From positions 930,001 through 994,000 of the forward strand of contig JABTUS010000001.1 in assembly GCA_015075305.1 (NCBI GenBank): 64,000 nucleotides of DNA, in the 5' to 3' direction. The stretch comes from Opitutaceae bacterium (GTDB lineage Bacteria; Verrucomicrobiota; Verrucomicrobiia; Opitutales; Opitutaceae). The notes beneath the pieces were generated by a model that was given only the letters and a program-made list of their open reading frames with translations, was not told the DNA's origin and did not search any database. This document shows, piece by piece, positions 36,124-44,204 of this stretch. Each line of letters starts with the position of its first letter. Within the stretch, counting starts at the first letter, position 1. A program made the translations under genes and the position numbers.

Positions 36124-36675
36124 ATGAACAAAGCTTACATCATCTTCCCCCTGATCATGCTCCTGATCTTCGGAGGATTCTATTGGAATTTCGCCAAAGA
36201 CTACCAAATCAAACAGGACGCGAAGGTTGCCGCCCAAAAGAAGGCCGTTGAAGACAAGAAGAAAGCGGAGCTGGATGCCCGAAAGCAGGCGATAGAAGAC
36301 GCCACCCGCATGGCCGAGCAACGCATTCGCGAAAAGAAGGAAAAGGAGGAAAAGGATCAGCGGGAAAAAGAGGCTCGCGCTGCAGCGATCGAAGCTCGCG
36401 AAAAGGCCGCCCGCGATCAGGAAAAACTGAGCAGACAGGTGGTTCGCCTCACAAAGGATATCGAAGAGGAAAAAACCGCCATTGCGCAGGTGGAGGAAAT
36501 CAAAGCGAAGAGTGTCGATGAGGTGGCGTTCCTGAAAACAGCAGTCAAAGAATCGGAGGCCAACGTTAAGGGCCTCGAAACTGTCCTCACCAAGATCAAG
36601 GCTGCTGATGACGCCAGGGCAGCTGCCGAGGCGCTTGCCGCCGCTGCCGCTGCCGCTGCAAAGAGCAAGAACTAA
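36124..36675 (+). CDS. Single-helix coiled-coil protein, TolA-stalk-like, copy 1
   Basis: A 183-residue protein: a membrane helix at residues 5-22 (YIIFPLIMLLIFGGFYWNF), then a long Lys/Glu/Ala-rich coiled coil (residues 28-165) and an Ala-rich tail ending KSKN. The composition resembles TolA domain II, but there is no TolA C-terminal domain. The next gene is a paralogue. The orientation in the membrane is uncertain because lysines flank both sides of the helix. Spacing of 21 bases after the TPR gene implies one operon with ExbB/ExbD/TonB. Confidence 0.75.
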   Translation: MNKAYIIFPLIMLLIFGGFYWNFAKDYQIKQDAKVAAQKKAVEDKKKAELDARKQAIEDATRMAEQRIREKKEKEEKDQREKEARAAAIEAREKAARDQEKLSRQVVRLTKDIEEEKTAIAQVEEIKAKSVDEVAFLKTAVKESEANVKGLETVLTKIKAADDARAAAEALAAAAAAAAKSKN

Positions 36676-36693
36676 CCCCCACCCCTCGAAGCA

Positions 36694-37236
36694 ATGAACA
36701 AGATCTATTTAATCGTTCCCATCGTGCTTTGCGCACTCTTCGGTGTCTATTATTACAAGTTCATCCAGGATGAGGCGGTGAAGACAGAGCAGCGCGAGAA
36801 AGCCGCCAAGATCGCCAAGGATGAAGCGGATGCGAAAAAGAAGGAAATCGAGGACAAGGCGCGAAAGGATGCGGACGATCGTCAACAGAAGCGTTTGGCA
36901 GACGAAAAGAAGAAGGATGATGATCGTCGCGCAAAGTGGGAAAGCCAGAGCAGAGAAATCGCCGAGGCGACTGCCAAATACAGTGCCGAGGCCGCCAAGT
37001 ACACCAAGCAGATCGCCGATCTTGACGCTCAGCTTAAGGAAACCCGACTCAAGAAGGACACTGCCACACGTGAATCCTTTGACCTGAAGAAGCAGGTGGA
37101 GCTTGCCCTCATCGCCAAACGCAATGCCGAACTCGAGATTCAACGCATGGTTAGCATGGTCGCAAACAAGGCGGCCGAAAGCGCGATGGCGCGCCCGCCT
37201 CCCCCTCCGCCCGTAGAGAAGGGCAAATCCAAGTAA
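36694..37236 (+). CDS. Single-helix coiled-coil protein, TolA-stalk-like, copy 2
   Basis: A 180-residue paralogue of the preceding gene: the N-termini align as MNKxYxIxP followed by a helix ending in FGVYYYKF. The Lys/Asp/Ala-rich coiled coil extends to about residue 150, and the C-terminus is proline-rich (ARPPPPPPVEKGKSK), unlike the Ala-rich tail of copy 1. The different tails suggest separate partners. It is the last gene before a strong terminator. No known family name comes to mind. Confidence 0.75.
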   Translation: MNKIYLIVPIVLCALFGVYYYKFIQDEAVKTEQREKAAKIAKDEADAKKKEIEDKARKDADDRQQKRLADEKKKDDDRRAKWESQSREIAEATAKYSAEAAKYTKQIADLDAQLKETRLKKDTATRESFDLKKQVELALIAKRNAELEIQRMVSMVANKAAESAMARPPPPPPVEKGKSK

Positions 37237-37252
37237 CCTTCGCCATTTCATG

Positions 37253-37287
37253 AAGGCGGCCCCAACTCAACGGGCCGCCTTTTTTCT
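37253..37287 (+). terminator. Strong rho-independent terminator of the exbB operon
   Basis: AAGGCGGCCC (37253-37262) pairs perfectly with GGGCCGCCTT (37272-37281), with a 9-base loop, and the T-tract TTTTTTTCTT follows. It begins 16 bases after the last coiled-coil gene. Confidence 0.94.
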
Positions 37288-37411
37288 TACGGTTGAATTT
37301 CGCATTTTGGCTCATCCAGTCGCACGCAGAATTCACCTCGATGACCTCGGTGCGCGGCTCAGCACACAATCTTGCGCAGACACGAAGACATTGTCACCGT
37401 CCTCTTACGAC

Positions 37412-39445
37412 ATGGATTTTCCCGCCGTTCCCTCAGTTCTGGCCGGCCGTGACCTTCAATTGCCTCGTTTGGATTTCGAGGATATTGAACAACGCCTTCA
37501 AGTCTACGCTTGGATGCATCTCGCCCGGACGGGTGACAATCGGATACTGGAACTCTTCAGACAGGGCCTGATCAAGGGCACCGTAACCGGCGGGCAGGGA
37601 AGCGAAGCCCTGATTGTTCCGCTGGCACTGCTGGCCGACAAGGCGGTCGATGTAATTTCATTCACGCATCGTGGCTTCGGTGGTCAGCTCATTTGGAGTG
37701 GCCATCTCGTTGAACATCTCTGCCAGTATTTCGCCAATGCCCTGAGCCCCACCAAGGCACGGGAGGGAAATGTGCACCACGGTGATCCAGCAAATCGTTC
37801 CCTGCCCATGATCAGCCACCTGGGCGCCATGATTTCGAATGTACTGGGTCTGACAGATGCGCAAAGACGCCAGGGCAAACGCGCTGTGGGATTCGCATTT
37901 TTCGGTGATGGCGGTTCAAGCACCGGTGACATCCATGAATCAATGAACCTGGCGTCGCTGCTCTCGCTGCCCATTGTTTTTGTCATTGAAAACAACCGAT
38001 ACGCGTACTCAACACCGCTAAGCGAGCAGTACGCCCCAGGCACCGATCTCTGGAAGCGTGCCGCAGGCTACGGCATCGAAGGCATTTCACTCAATGCCAC
38101 GACCGATCTCAAAAACATAGTCGCCACCCTCGCCCGCACGATCCAGCAGGTACGCGAAACTTCCCGTCCAATGCTCATTGAGGCCCATGTTCTCAGATTG
38201 AGAGGACATGCAGCCTACGACACCTGCAATTACCTGGTGCCCGGCGAGGCGGAATCTTTTCACGCCGCCGATCCCGTGCCTCGCTATCGCGCGGAACTTT
38301 GTAACGCGGGCCTAGCACAGCGTGTTGAAGCCATGGAATCGGAGCTCAATGCCTTCCTGGAGGACTGCATCCAGCGAGCTCTTCCACTGCCACGTCCATC
38401 TCCGGACGGAATGAGTGAGGACTTGTTCGAGGTAGAAGATGCTCCAATGCCCTGGACTGCCACTCCGGCCCCCACGGAACCCCTCACATTTGCTCAAGCG
38501 CTCAACCATGGATTGCGAAAAATCCTCAATGAGCGACCCGAAGCCATGATCCTTGGACAGGATATCGCCACCTACGGCGGCGCATTCAAAGTTACAGATG
38601 GCCTGTTTTCCGCGTTTGGACGACACCGGGTCTTCAATACTCCCCTGGCCGAAAGTGCGTGCACAGGCTACGCCGTCGGTCTGGCCTTGGGCGGCATGCG
38701 CCCGATTGAAGAGTTCCAGTTTGCGGATTTCGTCACGGAAGCCTTCACTCAAATCACACAAAACGCGGCGACCTATCGCTTTCGCTCCGGGGCGAAGGTT
38801 CCACTGGTACTTCGCCTCCCCTGTGGCAGCGTGGGCCTGGGGTCATTCCACTCACAGGAACTGGAGTCGGTGCTCCTGTCCTTCCCAGGGCTCAAGGCAC
38901 TGTATCCCAGCACCCCCCAGGATGCCTTTGACTGCCTTCTTGCCGCCTACGAAGACAACAATCCCGTCCTAATTTTCGAACACAAGGCGCTCTACCGGCA
39001 TCACAAGCAGGCAATTGCATGGAATCCACGCTACCGCGAAGTATGGCAACCAAGACACCTGCAATCGGGCGACTACGCCACTTTGGTGACCTACGGGGAG
39101 ATGACCTACCTGGCCCACGAACTTGCCACCTATTTTTCAACCGAATACGAGCGCAATTTTGACATCTGGGATCTTCGGGCCCTGGCACCGCTTCAACTTC
39201 AGGAAATTGCAGCCTCGGTCGCTCGAACGCACAGGCTGATCATCCTGCATGAGGGCCGGCTTTCCCACGGATTCGGGGCCGAATTGGTGGCAAGGCTCAC
39301 GGAGCTTCATTTCTTCGACTTGGAAGCCCCCCCACTGCGAATAGCATCCATGGACCTTCCTGTGCCATTCGCCCATGAATTGGAACTCGCCTATCGCCCG
39401 ACATTCTCCAAAGCCGTGGAGCAGATTTCCAACTGGATGGCCTAG
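37412..39445 (+). CDS. Fused branched-chain 2-oxoacid dehydrogenase E1 (alpha plus beta)
   Basis: A 677-residue thiamine-diphosphate enzyme. The N-terminal half is E1-alpha: the TPP motif GDGGSSTGDIHESMN followed by IENNRYAYST, with the cofactor-binding GDG...NN pattern. From about residue 350 an E1-beta half follows (QALNHGLRKILNERPEAMIL, FNTPLAESACTGYAVGLALG, EEFQFADF). Alpha and beta are separate chains in most organisms; the fused form is known. It decarboxylates branched-chain 2-oxoacids (or pyruvate) for acyl-CoA formation. E2 and E3 are not in the window. ATG 37412 starts at the family N-terminus; upstream frame is leader. Confidence 0.86.
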   Translation: MDFPAVPSVLAGRDLQLPRLDFEDIEQRLQVYAWMHLARTGDNRILELFRQGLIKGTVTGGQGSEALIVPLALLADKAVDVISFTHRGFGGQLIWSGHLVEHLCQYFANALSPTKAREGNVHHGDPANRSLPMISHLGAMISNVLGLTDAQRRQGKRAVGFAFFGDGGSSTGDIHESMNLASLLSLPIVFVIENNRYAYSTPLSEQYAPGTDLWKRAAGYGIEGISLNATTDLKNIVATLARTIQQVRETSRPMLIEAHVLRLRGHAAYDTCNYLVPGEAESFHAADPVPRYRAELCNAGLAQRVEAMESELNAFLEDCIQRALPLPRPSPDGMSEDLFEVEDAPMPWTATPAPTEPLTFAQALNHGLRKILNERPEAMILGQDIATYGGAFKVTDGLFSAFGRHRVFNTPLAESACTGYAVGLALGGMRPIEEFQFADFVTEAFTQITQNAATYRFRSGAKVPLVLRLPCGSVGLGSFHSQELESVLLSFPGLKALYPSTPQDAFDCLLAAYEDNNPVLIFEHKALYRHHKQAIAWNPRYREVWQPRHLQSGDYATLVTYGEMTYLAHELATYFSTEYERNFDIWDLRALAPLQLQEIAASVARTHRLIILHEGRLSHGFGAELVARLTELHFFDLEAPPLRIASMDLPVPFAHELELAYRPTFSKAVEQISNWMA

Positions 39446-39459
39446 CATCATCCGACCGA

Positions 39460-40005
39460 ATGCCGGCTTTGCGCACTTCCTCAGATTCGCGTGATTCAAC
39501 CGCCACGACATTGTCATGGGGGAAAATCCGTCTGTTTGCAATGGACGTGGACGGCGTCCTTACCGACGGCACCATCACCATTGGTTCTGACGGCACGGAA
39601 TCGAAACAGTTCTCGATTCTCGACGGCTTGGGCTTGGTGCGCTTGCGGGATGCCGGGATAGAACTGGCCTGGATCAGCGGCCGATCTTCAAGGGCCACTC
39701 AAAGACGCGCAGAGGAGTTGAAAATCCCCCACGTCATCCAGGGTCGCAGCGACAAACTTCAGGCGCTTCAGGAACTCGCTGACAGGCTGGGTGTCGCGGC
39801 GAAGGACTGCTGCTACATGGGCGACGACGAAATTGATGTCCCGGCCATCCTCTGGGCGGGCATTGGCGTCAGTGTGAAGGACGGCATGCCCGCGGCGACA
39901 ATGGCTGCGAGATACATTCCCCGCAGGCCTGCCGGAAAGGGGGCGGTTCGCGAGGTTTGCGACTTGATTCTGGCCGGAAGAGGAAACGGGATCCCCGCAG
40001 CATGA
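39460..40005 (+). CDS. kdsC: KDO-8-phosphate phosphatase
   Basis: A 181-residue HAD phosphatase of the KdsC type, without a cap domain. Motif I is AMDVDGVLTDGTI with catalytic Asp pair, then DGLGLVRLRDAGIELAWISG, GRSDKLQALQELADRLG, and the HAD acidic motif MGDDEIDVPAI. It removes the phosphate from KDO-8-phosphate for LPS. It overlaps lptC by four bases and begins a kdsC-lptC-lptA-lptB operon similar to that of proteobacteria. Confidence 0.88.
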   Translation: MPALRTSSDSRDSTATTLSWGKIRLFAMDVDGVLTDGTITIGSDGTESKQFSILDGLGLVRLRDAGIELAWISGRSSRATQRRAEELKIPHVIQGRSDKLQALQELADRLGVAAKDCCYMGDDEIDVPAILWAGIGVSVKDGMPAATMAARYIPRRPAGKGAVREVCDLILAGRGNGIPAA

Positions 40006-40451
40006 TCACGAGCTTCCACGTTTGTGCCATCTCAGTTGCGCTGAGCCTGGGCGCGACCGTATCCGGCGCAGATGGACCGAGAATCACGACCAACGCGCCC
40101 ATAAGAAACTTCTCGCTTCCCTCATTCAATGAAAAGGGATTTCGCACAATGTTGATCCGCGGAAGCGAAGCGATGCTGCTCAACTCAAATGAAGTCAGCC
40201 TCTCCAACATGACGTTGACCCTCTTTTCCGGCGAGGCGGATGCGCGCGTGGAAACCGTGTTCGTCAGTCCGTCGGCCCGCGTACTGGTCGCCCAGCGCAT
40301 CGTTTTCGGAGAAGAGACCGTGCGCGTTGTCAACGATGACTTTGAGCTCCTCGGCACCGACTGGCGCTACGATGACGCGAAAAAGACCATTCTCATTTCC
40401 AGACACGCGCGCGTGGTGTTCCATGCCGAACTGAAGGACGTCGTCAAATGA
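40002..40451 (+). CDS. LptC-position LPS export protein
   Basis: A 149-residue protein starting at ATG 40002, overlapping the kdsC stop. A signal peptide or anchor (FHVCAISVALSLGATVSGA) is followed by a beta-jellyroll-like series of strands (MLIRGSEAMLLNSNEVSLSN, VVNDDFELLGTDWRYDDAKK). Position between kdsC and lptA and its fold pattern point to LptC, which links the inner-membrane transporter to LptA. Sequence similarity to proteobacterial LptC is low, so the assignment relies on context. Confidence 0.68.
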   Translation: MITSFHVCAISVALSLGATVSGADGPRITTNAPIRNFSLPSFNEKGFRTMLIRGSEAMLLNSNEVSLSNMTLTLFSGEADARVETVFVSPSARVLVAQRIVFGEETVRVVNDDFELLGTDWRYDDAKKTILISRHARVVFHAELKDVVK

Positions 40452-40999
40452 AGCCGATTCCGCATCTCATCGCCTCGCTTGGCGCTCTTTGCGTTCTCTC
40501 CGCCGCATTCTGCAATGACATCCCACCCACAGTCATTGAGAGCACGACTCTCGAAATGCGAAGCAGCGATTCCGAGATTACTGCCGTCTTCGACCAGAAT
40601 GTTGTTGTGACCGGAAACAACCTCCGGATCAGCTGTGACCACCTTGAGGTGCTGGCAACCCGGATCGGGGACCCCTCCTCAACAGTTGGCAAGCCTGACA
40701 AGTTCAGGTCCTTGATTGCCATTGGACGGGTGCATATCGTTCAGGGCGATCGTGAAGTCACCTGCGGCCGAGCGGAGGTGTTTCCCGGCGAGGAAAAGAT
40801 CATTCTGACAGAAAACCCGGTGGTCATCGACAAATCCGGACCCTATGTTGCCTCAGGCACACGCATCGTGCTGCTCAGAGGTGAACGTCGTCTCTATGGT
40901 GACAATATCCGGCTTACGGGACCCGCCTTGAAGGACCTTGGCTTCGACAAGGATGCGCCCATGAAGCCGCCGGCAGCGGTTCCTGAAGAAAAAAAATAG
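40448..40999 (+). CDS. lptA: LptA/OstA-like periplasmic LPS transport protein
   Basis: A 183-residue protein with a signal peptide (IASLGALCVLSAAFC) and an OstA-like jellyroll: STTLEMRSSDSEITAVFDQN, VVVTGNNLRISCDHLEV, AIGRVHIVQGDREVTCGRA, NPVVIDKSG. LptA forms the periplasmic bridge carrying LPS. The Ala-Phe-Cys end of the signal may indicate a lipoprotein. It overlaps the LptC-like gene by four bases; lptB follows 52 bases later. Confidence 0.84.
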   Translation: MKPIPHLIASLGALCVLSAAFCNDIPPTVIESTTLEMRSSDSEITAVFDQNVVVTGNNLRISCDHLEVLATRIGDPSSTVGKPDKFRSLIAIGRVHIVQGDREVTCGRAEVFPGEEKIILTENPVVIDKSGPYVASGTRIVLLRGERRLYGDNIRLTGPALKDLGFDKDAPMKPPAAVPEEKK

Positions 41000-41051
41000 C
41001 CAGTCTGGGCGTCCCTCCTGACAACCACATCCCTGCGCACCCGCGTTTCAC

Positions 41052-41807
41052 GTGCCTCTGGATCAACCCTCAACATCCTCCGCAGCCTCCTCGATCCGAA
41101 CCGATGGTCTGGTCAAGACCTTTGGCGCGCGAACTGTCGTGAACGGCGTGAACATTGGACTCGCCGCCGGGGAGGTCGTGGGATTGCTCGGCCAAAACGG
41201 GGCGGGAAAAACCACAACCTTCTACATGGTGGTCGGCCTCATACAGGCAACCGCCGGTTCGGTTTTCATCGATCAGCGCAACATCACCAGGCTCGGCATG
41301 CACAGGCGCGCGCGACTGGGCATCGGCTACCTGCCCCAGGAAGCCTCGGTCTTTCGCAAGCTGACCGTGGCGGAAAATATCAGCGCAATCGCCGAAGCCA
41401 TCGGAATCGCCCGCAGGCACCGCTCGTCACTGGTTGAACGTCATTTGACCGACCTGCAGCTCCTTCATGTCGCCTCGCAGAAGGCCTACACGCTTTCCGG
41501 AGGCGAGCGTCGCCGGCTCGAAATTGCCAGGGCCCTCGTTTCAGAACCAAAGTTTCTCCTCATGGACGAGCCTTTCGCCGCAATAGACCCCATTTCAGTG
41601 GGAGAAGTCCAGCGCATCATCGGCGAACTCAAGGCCCGAGGGATCGGCGTCCTGCTCACCGACCACAACGTCCGTGAAACACTCCGGATTGTCGATCGAG
41701 CCTACCTGATGCACCAAGGCCGCGTTCTGACCCAGGGATCCGCGGAATTCCTGATAAATGACCCGCAGGCGCGGGAGTTTTATCTTGGCAAAGACTTCGA
41801 TCTGTAG
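41052..41807 (+). CDS. lptB: LPS export ABC transporter ATPase LptB
   Basis: A 251-residue ABC ATPase: Walker A GQNGAGKTTTFYMVVG near residue 50, Q-loop GIGYLPQEASVFRKL, signature LSGGERRRLEIARAL and Walker B FLLMDEPFAAIDPISV. The IGYLPQEASVFR motif is typical of LptB. It energises LPS extraction by LptFG; the permease partner may be the LptF/G gene at 50.2 kb. The start is GTG 41052. Confidence 0.93.
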   Translation: MPLDQPSTSSAASSIRTDGLVKTFGARTVVNGVNIGLAAGEVVGLLGQNGAGKTTTFYMVVGLIQATAGSVFIDQRNITRLGMHRRARLGIGYLPQEASVFRKLTVAENISAIAEAIGIARRHRSSLVERHLTDLQLLHVASQKAYTLSGGERRRLEIARALVSEPKFLLMDEPFAAIDPISVGEVQRIIGELKARGIGVLLTDHNVRETLRIVDRAYLMHQGRVLTQGSAEFLINDPQAREFYLGKDFDL

Positions 41808-41854
41808 AGCGATCTCACTTGTCGGCGGCCCACGCAGGCTCCTCCCTTTTCGTC

Positions 41855-42841
41855 ATGCCCAAAGTCATTCACGGGATCACTGTCGCCCATTTCCTGGAGA
41901 CCTACCGGGAAAAGCTGAAGATTGAGCTGGTCACCGGCGAACGAGGTCTCCACCGGATGATACGCGAGGGATCAATCAATCGTCCCGCCCTCGCACTCAC
42001 GGGTTTCTTTCGATACTTTGCCAACAAGCGCATCCAGGTTCTTGGTTCGGCGGAGATGACCTACCTCAAGACACTCTCCCCGCAGCGGCAGATGGAAATC
42101 TTCAGCGAAATGGTCGAGCGTCAGATTCCCTGTCTGGTCCTAACCCGCAACTACAACCCCACCCCGCCGCTGCTGGCGATCGCCCAGGAAAAACACCTTC
42201 CCATATTTCGCACCCCCATGATCACCATGAACTGGGTGAACCTGGGCACGCTCTGCATCGACAATGAATTTGCCCCATCCACAACTGAGCATGCGACAAC
42301 CTTGGATATCCGCGGAATCGGCGTCATGCTCAAGGGTTCATCCGGTGTCGGAAAAAGCGAATGTGCGCTCGCCCTGATTGAACGGGGGCACTCGCTGGTC
42401 GCCGACGACCTCACCGTCATCAAGCTGCTCGATGAACGCGAACTCATGGCCTCCAGCCGCCCCCTCAACCGCGGCTATATGGAGTGCCGGGGCATCGGCA
42501 TCATCAACATCGCCGAAATGTTCGGCGTGAAGTCCATCCGGCTCGACAAGCGGGTCGACATGGTGGTCTCGCTGCACGAATGGACTCCCGAGGCCATCGA
42601 GGAGCGCACGGGACTGGAGGAAAACAAGTATGATATCCTCGGGCTGCAGATACCCCACATCGAGCTGTACGTTCGACCCGGTCGCGACATGGCGCGCCTC
42701 GTCGAGGTTGCCGCCCTCACCCAGGCGTTGAAAAAAATGGGGCACGATCCCGCCAGGGATTTCAACGACCGGCTCATCGCCCACATGACGGAGAATCCGG
42801 AGTCCTCCAAGCCCGTATCCATACATCCGTTACATCCATAG
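41855..42841 (+). CDS. hprK: HPr kinase/phosphorylase
   Basis: A 328-residue protein starting at ATG 41855. The N-terminal lobe precedes the P-loop GSSGVGKSECALALIERGH, ADDLTVIKLLDE and the HPrK signature RGIGIINIAEMFG, then PHIELYVRPGRDMARLVEVAAL. In Gram-positives it phosphorylates HPr on a serine; in Gram-negatives its targets are varied and often linked to other metabolism. Its place after lptB recalls the proteobacterial lptB-rpoN-hpf-ptsN-hprK group, with the intermediate genes missing. Confidence 0.9.
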   Translation: MPKVIHGITVAHFLETYREKLKIELVTGERGLHRMIREGSINRPALALTGFFRYFANKRIQVLGSAEMTYLKTLSPQRQMEIFSEMVERQIPCLVLTRNYNPTPPLLAIAQEKHLPIFRTPMITMNWVNLGTLCIDNEFAPSTTEHATTLDIRGIGVMLKGSSGVGKSECALALIERGHSLVADDLTVIKLLDERELMASSRPLNRGYMECRGIGIINIAEMFGVKSIRLDKRVDMVVSLHEWTPEAIEERTGLEENKYDILGLQIPHIELYVRPGRDMARLVEVAALTQALKKMGHDPARDFNDRLIAHMTENPESSKPVSIHPLHP

Positions 42842-42854
42842 CACTCCGCCTTTC

Positions 42855-43604
42855 ATGCCATACTCAAATCGCCCAGACGGCCGTCATCCGGATCAGCTTC
42901 GTCCCATTTCCTTCGAGGCCGGAATCGCTCCAAATGCCACCGGATCGGTGCTCGTGTCCTTCGGATGCACTCGCGTGATCTGCGCCGCAACCATCGAACC
43001 AAACGTTCCCACCTGGATGAAACAACAGGGCGTCAAGGGCGGGTGGCTCACTGCGGAGTATTCAATGCTACCCTACTCAACCCATGAGCGAAAGGCGCGC
43101 GATATTTCCAAGGGAAGGATCGACGGGCGCACGGTCGAGATCCAGCGCCTCATCGGACGTTCCCTTCGGGCGGTCATCGACCTGCAGAAACTCGGCCAGA
43201 ACACGCTTTGGGTCGATTGCGACGTGCTCCAGGCTGACGGCGGAACACGCACCGCCTCCATTACGGGTGCCTACCTCGCCGCGCGGCTCGCCGTGCAGAA
43301 TCTGATCGACTCCAGGCGCATCGCCGAGAATCCGCTCAACGATTCGGTCGCGGCGGTGAGCGTCGGTGTCTTTGAGGGACAGGAACTCCTCGACCTGCCC
43401 TACCTCGAGGACAAGGATGCCGAAGTCGACTTCAATGTAGTCATGACCGGACAGGGTCGTTTTGTCGAAGTGCAGGGATCAGGGGAGGAGGCAACTTTCA
43501 CCGAAACCCAGCTTCAATCTCTCCTGACCCTCGCCCGCAAGGGCCTCAAGGAAATCGCCTCACTTCAGACTGCCTTTCTCACGCGTCAGCTCCTGAAGTC
43601 TTGA
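42855..43604 (+). CDS. rph: Ribonuclease PH
   Basis: A 249-residue phosphorolytic exoribonuclease with PDQLRPISFEAGIAPNATGS, GGWLTAEYSMLPYSTHERKA, EIQRLIGRSLRAVIDLQKLG and DCDVLQADGGTRTASITGAY. It trims the 3' ends of tRNA precursors. It begins 13 bases after hprK, so one transcript is likely. Five bases separate it from the convergent CII-like gene. Confidence 0.94.
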   Translation: MPYSNRPDGRHPDQLRPISFEAGIAPNATGSVLVSFGCTRVICAATIEPNVPTWMKQQGVKGGWLTAEYSMLPYSTHERKARDISKGRIDGRTVEIQRLIGRSLRAVIDLQKLGQNTLWVDCDVLQADGGTRTASITGAYLAARLAVQNLIDSRRIAENPLNDSVAAVSVGVFEGQELLDLPYLEDKDAEVDFNVVMTGQGRFVEVQGSGEEATFTETQLQSLLTLARKGLKEIASLQTAFLTRQLLKS

Positions 43605-43609
43605 GTTGA

Positions 43610-44095
43610 TCACGGATTGCCAGACGCCGGCAGTGCGTCCTTGAGCGAGCCGAAATTGCCTTCCTCAGCCGCGCGGATGAAGCCTTCCGCCAGGCTCTTC
43701 AGCTCCTCCCAGCGACGCCGGATCTGCTTCGCTTCCTCGCGAGTGATGTGATTGTCGGCCGCCGCCGTCGCAATAACCGCAAGCATGTCTGCGAACTCCT
43801 GAACAATTGCGTGGGTCGTTGGAATCAGCGAATTCGGCTTGGCCTTGATCAACTCCGGATTGGCGATGAAAAATCCGCCGGCTCGCTCGCAAACCCATTG
43901 CGCGATTCGGGTGTCCCCCGTGACCTTGAGAATCTGATCGACGCGATCGAGCGGATTGTAGGCACCACTGCCTGTCGCTTCACCGGGAGGCTCGGCCCAC
44001 TTGTAGATCAGCGAGAGCGACAGCCCCATGTCGGCTGCAATCTGCTTTGCACTCGTTTTCTTGAGTACCTCGCGCAGCACCTCGTGTGATTCCAT
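43610..44095 (-). CDS. Small HTH protein resembling phage CII-type regulators
   Basis: A 161-residue protein. The N-terminal region has a helix-turn-helix (SAKQIAADMGLSLSLIYKWA) and the rest is a helical domain with WVCERAGGFFIANPELI and REEAKQIRRRWEELKSLAEG. It resembles the phage regulatory CII family, but no other phage genes are near, so it may be a domesticated regulator. ATG 44107 with two more possible starts leaves the N-terminus uncertain. Confidence 0.62.
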   Translation of the reverse strand: MESHEVLREVLKKTSAKQIAADMGLSLSLIYKWAEPPGEATGSGAYNPLDRVDQILKVTGDTRIAQWVCERAGGFFIANPELIKAKPNSLIPTTHAIVQEFADMLAVIATAAADNHITREEAKQIRRRWEELKSLAEGFIRAAEEGNFGSLKDALPASGNP

Positions 44096-44204
44096 CCGGC
44101 CCTTCAAACAAGGTTGATGAACGAAGGCAATCCTGTCCGACCTGCATCAAGCATCAATTTTTGTCCTGTCTTCGCTCCACCGTTTCTGGCACGGTTTTCC
44201 CCTC

